A DNA stretch of 42,865 nt from positions 3,890,156 to 3,933,020 of the forward strand of contig NZ_JH584235.1 of NCBI RefSeq assembly GCF_000241465.1, read 5' to 3'. Both the position numbers and the translations under genes were made by a program. The notes under the pieces are model-generated. The model did no database searches and had not been told where the DNA came from. It saw only the letters and a program-made list of their open reading frames with translations. The stretch comes from Sphingomonas echinoides ATCC 14820. GTDB taxonomy: Bacteria; Pseudomonadota; Alphaproteobacteria; Sphingomonadales; Sphingomonadaceae. Of this stretch, positions 16,387-23,821 are shown piece after piece. Each line of letters opens with the position of its first letter. The stretch's first letter is position 1.

Positions 16387-16887
16387 TCAGCCGATGGTGA
16401 TGACACCCTTCGCCATATCGCTGCCGTCGGGCACGAGGTCGAGCGCGAACGGCTCCCCTTCATTGGTCTTGCCGGTCAGGCCATTGCCCGCCGCCGTCAG
16501 CGTGAATCCCGCCGCAGTCAGCTTGGTCTTGAACCAGTCCCGGACCGCAGCAGGGGCGGCGGGGCTGGTAAAGGCAACGCGGACGTGGCCGTCTTCCTCG
16601 GCATCGGGCTTGTTCTTGGCGGTGATGTTCACGCTGCCGATCGTCGAACCGGGATACAGATGCACCCCGTTCATGTCGAAATTGCTCGCATCCAACTTGA
16701 CGTTGGGCAACTTCATCTTGCCCTTGAAAAACGGCGTGTCGATCGCCGCTTCGCCATTGCCGTCGAAACCGGCCAGGACCGGGCCGTCACCATCCGACGT
16801 GTTGATCGAAATCGAGGTGCCGTCCTTGCCGCCCCCACAGGCGGCAAGCGGGAACAGCGCAATTGCGCACACCAGGGGACGGAGCAT
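16387..16887 (-). CDS. Predicted lipoprotein of unknown function
   Basis: 166 residues from the ATG at 16887, chosen because GAGG lies about 8 bases upstream; further ATGs at 16899 and 16908 are possible. The N-terminus MLRPLVCAIALFPLAAC is a lipoprotein signal with lipobox LAAC, then a Gly-rich linker. The mature protein has a strand-rich region ending near PGSTIGSVNITAKNK and a C-terminal piece (PAAVRDWFKTKLTAAGFTL) resembling domains where a protein compares or subtracts two states. No named family is recognised. It lies 77 bp upstream of the oxygenase gene on the same strand. Confidence 0.7.
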   Translation of the reverse strand: MLRPLVCAIALFPLAACGGGKDGTSISINTSDGDGPVLAGFDGNGEAAIDTPFFKGKMKLPNVKLDASNFDMNGVHLYPGSTIGSVNITAKNKPDAEEDGHVRVAFTSPAAPAAVRDWFKTKLTAAGFTLTAAGNGLTGKTNEGEPFALDLVPDGSDMAKGVITIG

Positions 16888-16951
16888 GGCAGACCTCATG
16901 TGTATCATCGTGCTAACACACTAAAGGCCTGCCATGCGGTTCGTCAAGGTC

Positions 16952-17362
16952 TCAGTGCGTCAGCGCGGCGGGCACGGTGCCGCCAGACTCGGCCAGCTTG
17001 GCCATGACCTGCTGGTGCAGCCAGACATTCATCGTTGCGCTGTCGTCGGTGTCACCGGTGAAGCCCAGTTCGTGCGCGAGGGCGAGGCGGTTTTCATGGC
17101 TCGCGTCGAGATCGAGCAGCTTCATCAAATCGACGATCGAGTCGCGCCAGTTGAGCTCCTGCCCCTTGGCCTCGGCTTTGGCGGTGAGGATCGCTTCGAC
17201 ATCGACGGGTGCCGTGGGCGCCGTCGGGGCGGCTTCGGCGGGCGGGTTGCCCGGGTCGGACGGCGTGTTCATCTGCGGCATCGCCGATGTCGAGGGAACG
17301 GCTTCTTCCGGGGCGGCCTTCTGGCCCCAGATTGCATCCTTGATCATGCTGAAAATGCCCAT
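16952..17362 (-). CDS. DUF3597 domain protein
   Basis: 136 residues starting MGIFSMIKDAIWG. AAGGAG lies 7 bases before the ATG at 17362, but only 1 base before the ATG at 17368, which decides the start. A Pro/Ala/Thr-rich linker (about 18-55) precedes the conserved C-terminal domain: VDVEAILTAKAEAKG, NWRDSIVDLMKLLDLDAS and ENRLALAHELG. This matches the DUF3597 pattern, small proteins of unknown function with a helical, LysM-unrelated domain. An open frame continues upstream to 18151 through the MFS gene, but that part is antisense shadow. Confidence 0.8.
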   Translation of the reverse strand: MGIFSMIKDAIWGQKAAPEEAVPSTSAMPQMNTPSDPGNPPAEAAPTAPTAPVDVEAILTAKAEAKGQELNWRDSIVDLMKLLDLDASHENRLALAHELGFTGDTDDSATMNVWLHQQVMAKLAESGGTVPAALTH

Positions 17363-17495
17363 CGCCATGCTCCTTCTGGTGGAGACACGAAAGTGCCGCA
17401 ACGGTGCTACGGTTCCATGACGCGCGCGAGATTCGAGCTGGAGTGCGGATGAATTGATGGGTGACCTGCGCGGCAGGCTCGGGCATTGGGGCGAT

Positions 17496-18725
17496 ATGCC
17501 TGTTTCGAACGACATCCCCGTGCAGGACACGCCGCCAATCCGCTTGGTGGAGTTCGTGCCTCTGATCGCTGCCCTCATTTCGCTTGGTGCGCTTGGGATC
17601 GATACGATGCTGCCCGCCTTGCCCGATATCGCACGTCGGCTCGGGGTGGATGCGATCGTCGACGGCCCGTTGATTTTGACGGTGTTCGTGGTCGGGCTGG
17701 GGATCGGGCAATTGATCCACGGACCGTTGACCGATCGTTTCGGGCGGCGGCCGGTGTTGATCGCGGGGCTGCTCGGGTACATCGTGTGCAACTTGCTGGC
17801 GGGGCTGGCCAACGGGTTTGCGCTGCTGCTGGCGATGCGCTTCATCAGCGGCTTGGCGGTTGCCGCCAGTCGCGTCGTAACCATCGCCGTGATCCGCGAT
17901 TGCTTTTCCGGGCGCGCGATGGCGCAGGTGACCAGCCTGGCCTTCATGGTGTTCATGGCGGTGCCGATCGTGGCACCGAGCATCGGGCAGGCGATTTTGC
18001 TGCTGGGATCGTGGCGGCTGATTTTCGAGATGATCGCGGCGGCGGCGTTGCTGTGCCTGGTCTGGTTCGTCCTCCGCATGCCCGAGACGCTGCGTCCGGA
18101 GAATCGCGCGCCGCTATCGATCCGTAGTACAGTGTCGGGCTGGCGACACACGCTGCGCGACCGCTATTCGCTGGGCTATATGATTGCGGCGCTGATCTGC
18201 CAAGGCGCGATTTTCGGGTATCTCAGCTCGATCCAGCCGATCATGGAGCATGTCTTCCATCGCCCAGGGCTGCTCGGCATGGTGTTCGCCGCCTCGGCGG
18301 GCACGATGGCGGTGGCGAACTTGCTCAATTCGCGGATCGTCATTCATCTGGGCATGCGCCGTATTTCGCAGGTCGCGTTGGTGGTGATGATCGTCTCGTC
18401 GGGCACGGGCCTGGCGGTCGGGTCTTTTGGGGATGAGCCGTTGCTGGTGTTCGTTGTGGTCCAGGCGATCACGATGGCGTGCTTTGGCCTCGCCACCTCC
18501 AACATGTCGGCAATGGCGATGGAAAATATGGGGGAAATCGCGGGGATTGCATCGAGCGTGCAGGGCTTTTTCGGCATCACGCTTGGCGGCGTGATCGGCT
18601 GGGCGATTGGGCGCAGCTTCAATGGCACGACCGCGCCGATGCACCTGGGTTTCCTCATCGCCGGTGTGGCCGGGCTAGGCATCGCGGCCATTGTCGAGCG
18701 TGGTCGGCTGTTTCGCCCCAGTTGA
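17496..18725 (+). CDS. Bcr/CflA-type multidrug efflux MFS transporter
   Basis: About 409 residues from the ATG at 17496 (GGGG 5 bases upstream); an ATG at 17457 would add 13 residues and cannot be excluded. Twelve membrane segments are visible. The MFS signature between helices 2 and 3 reads GPLTDRFGRRPVLI, and LGIDTMLPALPDI after helix 1 is typical of the Bcr/CflA drug:proton antiporter group. This family exports drugs such as bicyclomycin or chloramphenicol; the substrate here is unknown. It is divergent from the DUF3597 gene and ends at an inverted repeat. Confidence 0.88.
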   Translation: MPVSNDIPVQDTPPIRLVEFVPLIAALISLGALGIDTMLPALPDIARRLGVDAIVDGPLILTVFVVGLGIGQLIHGPLTDRFGRRPVLIAGLLGYIVCNLLAGLANGFALLLAMRFISGLAVAASRVVTIAVIRDCFSGRAMAQVTSLAFMVFMAVPIVAPSIGQAILLLGSWRLIFEMIAAAALLCLVWFVLRMPETLRPENRAPLSIRSTVSGWRHTLRDRYSLGYMIAALICQGAIFGYLSSIQPIMEHVFHRPGLLGMVFAASAGTMAVANLLNSRIVIHLGMRRISQVALVVMIVSSGTGLAVGSFGDEPLLVFVVVQAITMACFGLATSNMSAMAMENMGEIAGIASSVQGFFGITLGGVIGWAIGRSFNGTTAPMHLGFLIAGVAGLGIAAIVERGRLFRPS

Positions 18726-18737
18726 GCGAATTTCGGT

Positions 18738-18772
18738 GAACCGCGCGGAACCGAACGCGGGTTGCGCGGTTC
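18738..18772. promoter_or_regulatory. Nested inverted repeat containing an EcfG-like promoter
   Basis: GAACCGCGC (18738-18746) and GCGCGGTTC (18764-18772) are perfect 9-bp arms enclosing a smaller AACC/GGTT stem (18749-18752 and 18760-18763). This may end the MFS transcript. It also holds GGAAC (18747-18751), 16 bases, then GGTT (18768-18771). That differs in one base from the EcfG consensus GGAAC-N16-CGTT and lies 48 bases before the acidic-protein start. Confidence 0.45.
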
Positions 18773-18819
18773 GAAGTTTGGAATGATCCTACATTGTGTG
18801 GGCTGTCGGGAGAGACGCA

Positions 18820-19176
18820 ATGAGCATGGGTGGACATCGCGTGCCGGGGGAAGGCACCGGCGACGACGGATATGACGAAGAAGGCTATGACGAAAGCCAA
18901 CGCGCGGAAATCCTGGAGGTCACGCGCGACGGGCCCAGCGATGGCACTTTGCTGACCGACCTCAACCCCGACATCGCGTCCGAAAATGACGACGACGATG
19001 ACGACGATCTCGACATGGAAGACGATGATCTGGGCGAGGAAGATGACGACCTCGATTCGGAAAAGGATCCGGATGAAGACGAGGAAGAGGAAGACGACGT
19101 TCAGGACGAACTCGACGACGATACGGTGGATGACGACGAACTGAGCGACCGCGACGACGCGGCCTTGCGTCCCTGA
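18820..19176 (+). CDS. Highly acidic, low-complexity protein
   Basis: 118 residues from the ATG at 18820, which has GGGAGAG upstream. After a short Gly/Tyr-rich start (MSMGGHRVPGEGTGDDGYDEEGYDES) split here as MSMGGHRVPGEG and GYDEEGYDES, residues 55-115 are almost all Asp and Glu with few hydrophobics. Long runs of GAC/GAT and GAA/GAG encode them. It should be disordered and strongly negative, and might bind cations or basic proteins. I do not recognise a family. A strong intrinsic terminator follows 11 bases after the stop, so it is a genuine single-gene unit. Confidence 0.75.
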   Translation: MSMGGHRVPGEGTGDDGYDEEGYDESQRAEILEVTRDGPSDGTLLTDLNPDIASENDDDDDDDLDMEDDDLGEEDDDLDSEKDPDEDEEEEDDVQDELDDDTVDDDELSDRDDAALRP

Positions 19177-19187
19177 CTATAGGATTG

Positions 19188-19220
19188 GGGCGGTCGACAT
19201 TTGTCGGCCGCCCTTTTTTT
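19188..19220 (+). terminator. Rho-independent terminator of the acidic-protein gene
   Basis: GGGCGGTCGAC (19188-19198) pairs with GTCGGCCGCCC (19203-19213), one G-T wobble, around a 4-base ATTT loop. Seven T residues follow (19214-19220). This is the clearest intrinsic terminator in the window. Confidence 0.93.
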
Positions 19221-19320
19221 GACCTCCACCAATCGCAGGCGGAGGGCTATGTCGCGCGCTGGCGCTGACCCTTACGATCCCCAACGATGATGTTAACGAC
19301 GCTCTGGACCGCTAAGCGCT

Positions 19321-19557
19321 TCAGTTGCCCTTCATTGCATTGGCAAGGATGGCAAGGTCGGCATTGTCGATGGCCGCCCCGGTGGCGTCGGTGGCATTGG
19401 CCGCTGCTGTTGCGTCGCCATGCCCAGCCGGGGGCGCAAACCCAACCGTATCGACCGCCGTCCAAAGTATGCCGATCGCCCATAGCAGCGCGGACCACCG
19501 GCTGAGAAAGAGTTTTCGAAATGGCACAGGCTCGCCATAGCGAACCGTGATTAACAC
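19321..19557 (-). CDS. Small single-pass membrane protein
   Basis: 78 residues from a GTG at 19557 with AAGGAAAG just upstream, only 7 bases after the stop of the preceding 64-residue gene. A membrane helix (about residues 20-38, WSALLWAIGILWTAVDTVGF) follows a basic N-terminal segment (FRKLFLSRW). The C-terminal half is Ala/Asp-rich (ATAAANATDATGAAIDNADL) and probably extracytoplasmic. No family is recognised. Ribosome site and spacing support it as a real gene in a two-gene operon driven from 19805. Confidence 0.6.
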   Translation of the reverse strand: MLITVRYGEPVPFRKLFLSRWSALLWAIGILWTAVDTVGFAPPAGHGDATAAANATDATGAAIDNADLAILANAMKGN

Positions 19558-19564
19558 TCTTTCC

Positions 19565-19759
19565 TTAAAGCGTATGATTCCACGGAAATTCTTCGTTCGG
19601 TCGGCGATCGGCCAGGTCGGCTGCGCGGTGAAGATGTTCGGCGGATTGCTTGGCGGCCTGCGGGGTGAGCGAGGTCGCCAAACCATCCGGCCCATCGAGC
19701 AAGACTTCGCCACGCTCCGCCGCTACACGGATGGGCGTATCGCTCGGTGTTTTCGACAT
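19565..19759 (-). CDS. Small stress-operon protein of unknown function
   Basis: 64 residues from the ATG at 19759, with GGGAGAG about 8 bases upstream. Visible parts are MSKTPSDTPIRVAAERGEVL, LDGPDGLATSLTPQAA and a helix AEHLHRAADLADRR. The pattern of a short beta region (VLLDGPDGLATSL) and one helix suggests a small compact domain of the kind seen in short conserved sphingomonad proteins. No function is known to me. It is first in an operon with the small membrane protein, behind an EcfG-type promoter. Confidence 0.7.
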   Translation of the reverse strand: MSKTPSDTPIRVAAERGEVLLDGPDGLATSLTPQAAKQSAEHLHRAADLADRRPNEEFPWNHTL

Positions 19760-19780
19760 TGCATCTCTCCCAGTGGACAG

Positions 19781-19805
19781 AACGTGGTGACGCGGCGCAT
19801 GTTCC
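19781..19805 (-). promoter_or_regulatory. EcfG-type (general stress response) promoter
   Basis: On the reverse strand GGAAC (forward 19801-19805) is followed by exactly 16 bases and CGTT (forward 19781-19784), the alphaproteobacterial EcfG consensus. The start codon at 19759 lies 21 bases beyond, leaving room for a short leader with its ribosome site. Confidence 0.75.
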
Positions 19806-19823
19806 GGGAAAATAGGGGAAACC

Positions 19824-20531
19824 ATGTACACTAGCCTGTTCCTTAAGACTCATCGCATCCCGGTGCTGAACGCCGAAGAGGTGGCCGCGCTGGAAGCGGC
19901 GGTTGGACGGACGGCCACCTTTTCAGCCAAGCAAATCATCGTGCGTCAGCAAACACCGCTGACCCAATGTACGCTGCTGCTGGAGGGCTTCGTCGAGCGG
20001 TATAAGGATACGCCCGAGGGGCGGCGGCAAATCCTCGCGATTCACGTTCCCGGCGATTTTGTCGATTTGCACAGCTACCCGCTGAAGCGCCTCGAACATT
20101 CGGTCGCGGCCCTTACCGACGTGAAGGTCGCGTTTTTCCCGCACAGCGCAATTCGGGCGCTAACCGAGCGATCCGCCACGCTGACCGAATTGCTGTGGCG
20201 CTCGACGCTGATCGATGCCGCGATCAACCGCGAATGGATCGTGTCGATCGGCGCGCGCAGTGCTGTCGTCCGCCTCGCGCACCTCTTTTGCGAGATGTAC
20301 GTTCGCCTAGAGCGGATCGGGATGACCTCGGGCACCACGTTCGCGCTGCCGCTGACCCAGGTCGACCTGTCCGACGCCACCGGACTGACTGCGGTTCACG
20401 CCAACCGCATGCTCCGCCAGTTGCGCGAACAGGAGCTGGTCAATTTTCGACAGGGGACGGTCGAGATTCTCGATTGGAACGCGTTGCGGCGCTTCGCCGA
20501 TTTCGACCCGGCCTATCTGTTCTTCGATTGA
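19824..20531 (+). CDS. Crp/Fnr-family transcriptional regulator
   Basis: 235 residues, AGGGGAA upstream of the ATG. The N-terminal cyclic-nucleotide-binding fold includes LLLEGFVERYKDTPEGRRQI and AIHVPGDFVDLHSYPL, and lacks the residue set of a true cAMP pocket. A dimer helix follows. The C-terminal winged helix contains LTQVDLSDATGLTAVHANRML (around 175-195; pieces LTQVDLSDATG and LTAVHANRML). No cysteine cluster for an iron-sulfur centre is seen, so it is not an oxygen-sensing FNR. It is divergent from the EcfG-promoter operon and converges on the hydrolase gene with 9 bp between stops. Confidence 0.88.
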   Translation: MYTSLFLKTHRIPVLNAEEVAALEAAVGRTATFSAKQIIVRQQTPLTQCTLLLEGFVERYKDTPEGRRQILAIHVPGDFVDLHSYPLKRLEHSVAALTDVKVAFFPHSAIRALTERSATLTELLWRSTLIDAAINREWIVSIGARSAVVRLAHLFCEMYVRLERIGMTSGTTFALPLTQVDLSDATGLTAVHANRMLRQLREQELVNFRQGTVEILDWNALRRFADFDPAYLFFD

Positions 20532-20540
20532 AGGGGCGCT

Positions 20541-21224
20541 TCAGCTGATCGGCACACCCGTCAAATAATGCGTCTGCGCCGCATCGGTCGCGTTGATGGC
20601 GAGAATCGAGCGCGCATCGCCGGGAGCCAGGGGCTTGCCGTGACGATCCGCCGCTGCGCCGATGACGCGGTGGAGCAGTTCCTGCCCCTCTTCCCACCAT
20701 CCGATCCCGCTCGCCGCGTTCAGATGGCCTTGGGCCCCGGCATCGACAAAGTGGCTGCCCCAGCCGACCGCCAGGCTGTGCGCGCGCTCGATCGTGATCC
20801 AGGGATCGTCGCGACTGGCGACGACAATGGAGGGGAAGGGCAGGGGGCTGATCGGGGTTGGGCCAAAGGCGGCGAGTTCGGCCTGGGCGTCGGGGCGGTC
20901 GACATCGGCGGGGGCGACCAGCAGTGCCCCGGCGACGGGCCAGCCATAAGGCTGGCGGGTCAGCTCCGCCCACCACGCCACGGCGAGACAGCCAAGACTG
21001 TGCGCGGCGAGCACGACTGGAGCCTGCGCCGAACGGATCGCCTGGTCGAGCTTGGTCACCCAGGCGTTGCGATGCGGCGTATTCCACATCCCCAGTTCGA
21101 CGCGGATCGTGTCTGGGCGTGCCTGTTCCCATAAGGTCTGCCAATGCGACGGGCCCGAGCCGCCAAGGCCCGGAACGGTCAAAATGGTCGGCTGAACAGG
21201 GTCGAAATTCGAAAAGGTACCCAT
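20541..21224 (-). CDS. RBBP9/YdeN-family alpha/beta hydrolase
   Basis: 227 residues from the ATG at 21224 with GGGAGAG upstream; a longer frame to 21317 lacks support. The strand TILTVPGLGGSGPSHWQT opens the fold. The nucleophile is S76 in AAHSLGC, the acid D139 or D140 in ASRDDPW, and the histidine H167 in GAQGHLN. This layout matches the RBBP9 (DUF1234/YdeN) group of small serine hydrolases, often of unknown substrate. The 280-bp region upstream to tlyA holds no gene that I can support. Confidence 0.88.
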   Translation of the reverse strand: MGTFSNFDPVQPTILTVPGLGGSGPSHWQTLWEQARPDTIRVELGMWNTPHRNAWVTKLDQAIRSAQAPVVLAAHSLGCLAVAWWAELTRQPYGWPVAGALLVAPADVDRPDAQAELAAFGPTPISPLPFPSIVVASRDDPWITIERAHSLAVGWGSHFVDAGAQGHLNAASGIGWWEEGQELLHRVIGAAADRHGKPLAPGDARSILAINATDAAQTHYLTGVPIS

Positions 21225-21504
21225 CGATTCTCTCCCAATGCGCCCTGAAACAGGGGTGGAGAGACGTGGCCATTCGTGCTCTAGGGGGACGCCGCATGGC
21301 CACGCCTCCAAGAGCAAAATGTATTCCTACTTAAAAGATAGGCAATAGCGCTGCGCCAGAAAGAATGGTGGATGCGATGACCTGAAACGGGGACGACCGC
21401 GCGGCGTAAAACGGGCCGCGGCGAGCGGTATTTCAGGGGCGCTAAGGCGCGCGCGACTCGAAGCCCCCTTGCGCGCGTGCGCCGCTTGGCGTTGGAGGGG
21501 CTGT

Positions 21505-22236
21505 ATGTCCAAGACCCGTGCTGACCAGCTCCTCGTCGATCGCGGCCTCGCCGAAAGCCGGACGCGCGCGCAGGCGCTGATCATGGCGGGGCTGGTGTTT
21601 GCGGGCGAGCGCAAGATCGACAAGCCCGGCCAAGCGGTGGCGGACGACGTCGTGCTCGACGTGCGCGGGCGCGACCATCCATGGGTCTCGCGCGGCGGAA
21701 TCAAGCTGGCGCATGGTCTGGATGCGGTCGGCTGGGACGTAACGGGCGCGGTGGCGATCGATGTCGGCTCTTCGACCGGCGGCTTTACCGACGTGTTGCT
21801 CCAGCGTGGCGCGGCGCGGGTTTATGCCGTCGACAGTGGCACCAACCAATTGGCGTGGAAGCTGCGCCAGGATGACCGGGTGATCGTCCACGAACAAACC
21901 AGCGCCCGGATCTTGACCGAGGCGCATATTCCCGAGCCGGTCGACCTGATCGTCTGCGATGCGAGCTTCATCGGCCTCACCAAGGTGCTCGAGGTGCCGC
22001 TGCGCTTTGCCAAGCCGCAGGCGCGCTTGCTCGCTTTGATCAAGCCGCAATTCGAGGCGGGCCGCAATGAGGTTGGCAAGGGCGGGGTCGTGCGCGATCC
22101 AGCGGTGCATGCGCGCGTCTGCACGGAGGTCTCGGCATGGGTGGTCGCGCACGGGTGGTCCGTCGTCACGCTGGTCGAGAGCCCGATCACCGGGCCTGAG
22201 GGCAATGTCGAATTTCTGATCGCCGCCACCCGGTAG
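21505..22236 (+). CDS. tlyA: TlyA-type rRNA 2'-O-methyltransferase / hemolysin A family
   Basis: 243 residues from the ATG at 21505 (GGAGG 8 bases upstream; an earlier in-frame start at 21469 lacks one). An S4 RNA-binding domain covers about residues 1-60 (RADQLLVDRGLAESRTRAQ). An FtsJ-like methyltransferase follows, with the SAM loop DVGSSTGGFTD near 83, VDSGTNQLAW near 105, VCDASF near 148 and LIKPQFEAG near 172. The invariant K-D-K-E active-site set appears present. TlyA methylates ribosomal RNA 2'-hydroxyls. In many Gram-negatives its target is unproven. Confidence 0.92.
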   Translation: MSKTRADQLLVDRGLAESRTRAQALIMAGLVFAGERKIDKPGQAVADDVVLDVRGRDHPWVSRGGIKLAHGLDAVGWDVTGAVAIDVGSSTGGFTDVLLQRGAARVYAVDSGTNQLAWKLRQDDRVIVHEQTSARILTEAHIPEPVDLIVCDASFIGLTKVLEVPLRFAKPQARLLALIKPQFEAGRNEVGKGGVVRDPAVHARVCTEVSAWVVAHGWSVVTLVESPITGPEGNVEFLIAATR

Positions 22237-22283
22237 GAGGCAGGCACTGGTTGGGGAAAATTTAACCACGCAACCTGGCCGTC

Positions 22284-22301
22284 GTTCTTCTATAGAAGAA
22301 C
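22284..22301. promoter_or_regulatory. 18-bp perfect palindrome upstream of tspO
   Basis: GTTCTTCTATAGAAGAAC is self-complementary over its whole length, 48 bases after the tlyA stop and 55 before the tspO start. Perfect symmetry with no T-run suggests a repressor operator rather than a terminator. The central TATAGA could be a -10 element. It does not match the PpsR/CrtJ pattern TGT-N12-ACA. Confidence 0.5.
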
Positions 22302-22356
22302 AGGCGGGGCGACAGCTGAGCGCCTGACAGATTCGCGTGTAACCGGGGGCCGTGGC

Positions 22357-22914
22357 TTGAGAGAGATTGCATCGAAACAGCAGTTGCGGCTTGCGTTTTT
22401 GCGCTGGGCGGTCGTGACGGTGCCGTTCGTGCTCTTGCTGGGCTTTACCGCAGCGCGCCTGGCTCCCGCTGGATCGGCCAATGTCTGGTACGCTGCGCTG
22501 GTTAAACCGCCCGTTACGCCGCCGGATTGGGCCTTCCCGGCGGCATGGACGGCGATCTACGTCCTGCTGGGCCTTGCGCTGGCGATGATCATCCATGCCC
22601 GCGGCTCGCGCATGCGGGGCCCGGCGATCGCGCTGTTCGCCGTGCAACTGGCGGTGAATTTGAGCTGGTCGCCGGTGTTTTTCGGCATGCATCAGGTGAC
22701 CTTCGCGCTCGGGATCGTCGTGCTGATGTTTCTGCTCACGCTGGCGATGGCGATCGTCTTCGGCCGGATCCGCGTGCTGGCCGGGGCTCTGCTGGTGCCG
22801 TATCTTCTCTGGCTGGTGTTCGCTTTCTATCTCAATTACCAGATCATGGACTTGAACCCAGGGGCCGAAACCCTTGCGCCACCGTCCGCTACCACCCAAA
22901 TCATCAAGCTCTGA
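22357..22914 (+). CDS. tspO: TspO/MBR family tryptophan-rich sensory protein
   Basis: 185 residues from a TTG at 22357 with GGGGG 7 bases upstream; no ATG exists before the conserved core. Five membrane helices are visible. The signature WYAALVKPPVTPP then DWAFPAAWTAIY lies near residues 47-67, AVNLSWSPVFFG near 106 and LLVPYLLWLVFAFYLN near 146. TspO proteins bind porphyrins and cholesterol-like ligands in the outer or inner membrane, and in alphaproteobacteria tune tetrapyrrole or stress responses. The N-terminal 25 residues and C-terminal tail (PSATTQIIKL) are longer than in many homologues. Confidence 0.9.
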   Translation: MREIASKQQLRLAFLRWAVVTVPFVLLLGFTAARLAPAGSANVWYAALVKPPVTPPDWAFPAAWTAIYVLLGLALAMIIHARGSRMRGPAIALFAVQLAVNLSWSPVFFGMHQVTFALGIVVLMFLLTLAMAIVFGRIRVLAGALLVPYLLWLVFAFYLNYQIMDLNPGAETLAPPSATTQIIKL

Positions 22915-22933
22915 ACCCCACGGGATTTTCCGC

Positions 22934-23200
22934 ATGCAATCCGATAACAAGATTTTCGACGACCTCGCCAAGTTCCTGAACGGTGCTGCTGGAACGCTGG
23001 CCGGTGTTGGGCGTGAGGCCGAGGCAGGCGCGCGCGCGCGGGCGAAGGAGTGGATTGGCGGTCTGGATTTCGTTTCGCGCGACGAGTTTGAGGTGGTCAA
23101 GGCGATGGCGGCGGCCGCGCGCGACGATGCGGATGCGCTGCGTGCGCGGCTCGATGCGCTCGAAGCGAAAGCGGCGGCAACGCCTAAGGCGGAAGGCTGA
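22934..23200 (+). CDS. ubiK: UbiK-family accessory factor (BMFP domain)
   Basis: 88 residues from the ATG at 22934; a longer frame starts inside tspO but the family begins at this methionine. The N-terminal amphipathic helix (KIFDDLAKFLNGAAGTLAG) and C-terminal coiled coil (DEFEVVKAMAAAARDDADAL) match the YqiC/BMFP pattern. UbiK assembles as a trimer and helps UbiJ-bound ubiquinone hydroxylation; members are also called membrane-fusogenic proteins. It lies 19 bp after tspO and probably shares its transcript. Confidence 0.85.
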   Translation: MQSDNKIFDDLAKFLNGAAGTLAGVGREAEAGARARAKEWIGGLDFVSRDEFEVVKAMAAAARDDADALRARLDALEAKAAATPKAEG

Positions 23201-23305
23201 GACGATCTTTTCCACAGTTTTTTCGATTGGCTTGCCTGCCCCATTCTTGTGCTGCCCGCCGCGCTGCGTCACCACAGCGCCAAAGGCGAATGATGGAGGC
23301 GCACG

Positions 23306-23821
23306 ATGATCCTCGATGAGGCGGATTTCGATCGCGACGATGCAGCGCCGATCGACATGCTGGAAAGCTATTTCGCGGCGCATGGCTGGGACCATGAGCG
23401 GCAGGACGATGAAGTCATCGCCAAGGTCAAAGGGAGCTGGACGCAATATGAGCTTCGCGCGCTATGGCGCGAGGAAGACAGCGTTATTCAGTTCCTGGCC
23501 TTTCCCGACGTGCGCGTGGCCGATGACCGGCGCGCCGCGATTTATGAAGCGATCGGGCTGATCAACGAGCAATTGTGGGTCGGCCATTTCGAATTGTGGT
23601 CGGCGAGCGGGATCCTGCTGTACCGCCATGCCGCGATGATCGAAGGCGCGACCGAATCGGGGGGCGGCACGATGTCGCTGGGGACGGCGGAATTGCTGGT
23701 CGAGAGCGCGATCGACGAATGCGAGCGCTTCTATCCGGTGTTCCAGTTCGTGCTGTGGGGCGGCAAGACCCCTGCCGAAGCCATGGCCGCAGCCATGACC
23801 GAGACGCAGGGCGAGGCCTGA
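23306..23821 (+). CDS. YbjN-domain protein
   Basis: 171 residues, GGAGG upstream of the ATG. The sequence matches the YbjN/T3SS-chaperone-like fold: an N-terminal helix (DMLESYFAAHGWDHE), strands (EVIAKVKGSWTQYELRALW), FLAFPDVRVADDRRAAIYE, INEQLWVGHFELW, GILLYRHA, and a C-terminal helix (CERFYPVFQFVLWGGKTPAEA). In enterobacteria YbjN affects motility and stress. Here proC starts directly after its stop, so the pair is probably co-transcribed; a functional link is unproven. Confidence 0.85.
   Translation: MILDEADFDRDDAAPIDMLESYFAAHGWDHERQDDEVIAKVKGSWTQYELRALWREEDSVIQFLAFPDVRVADDRRAAIYEAIGLINEQLWVGHFELWSASGILLYRHAAMIEGATESGGGTMSLGTAELLVESAIDECERFYPVFQFVLWGGKTPAEAMAAAMTETQGEA

Noticed and set aside
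17363..18151. Long N-terminal extension of the DUF3597 frame
   Set aside because: The added part is antisense to the MFS transporter. The ribosome site at the 17362 start and the family start agree with the shorter protein.
22284..22301. Terminator of tlyA
   Set aside because: The palindrome is followed by AGGCGGGG rather than a T-run and has only a 4-base loop, so an operator is more likely.
21442..23244. 600-residue reverse frame across tlyA, tspO and ubiK
   Set aside because: It overlaps three motif-supported forward genes and has no domain of its own.
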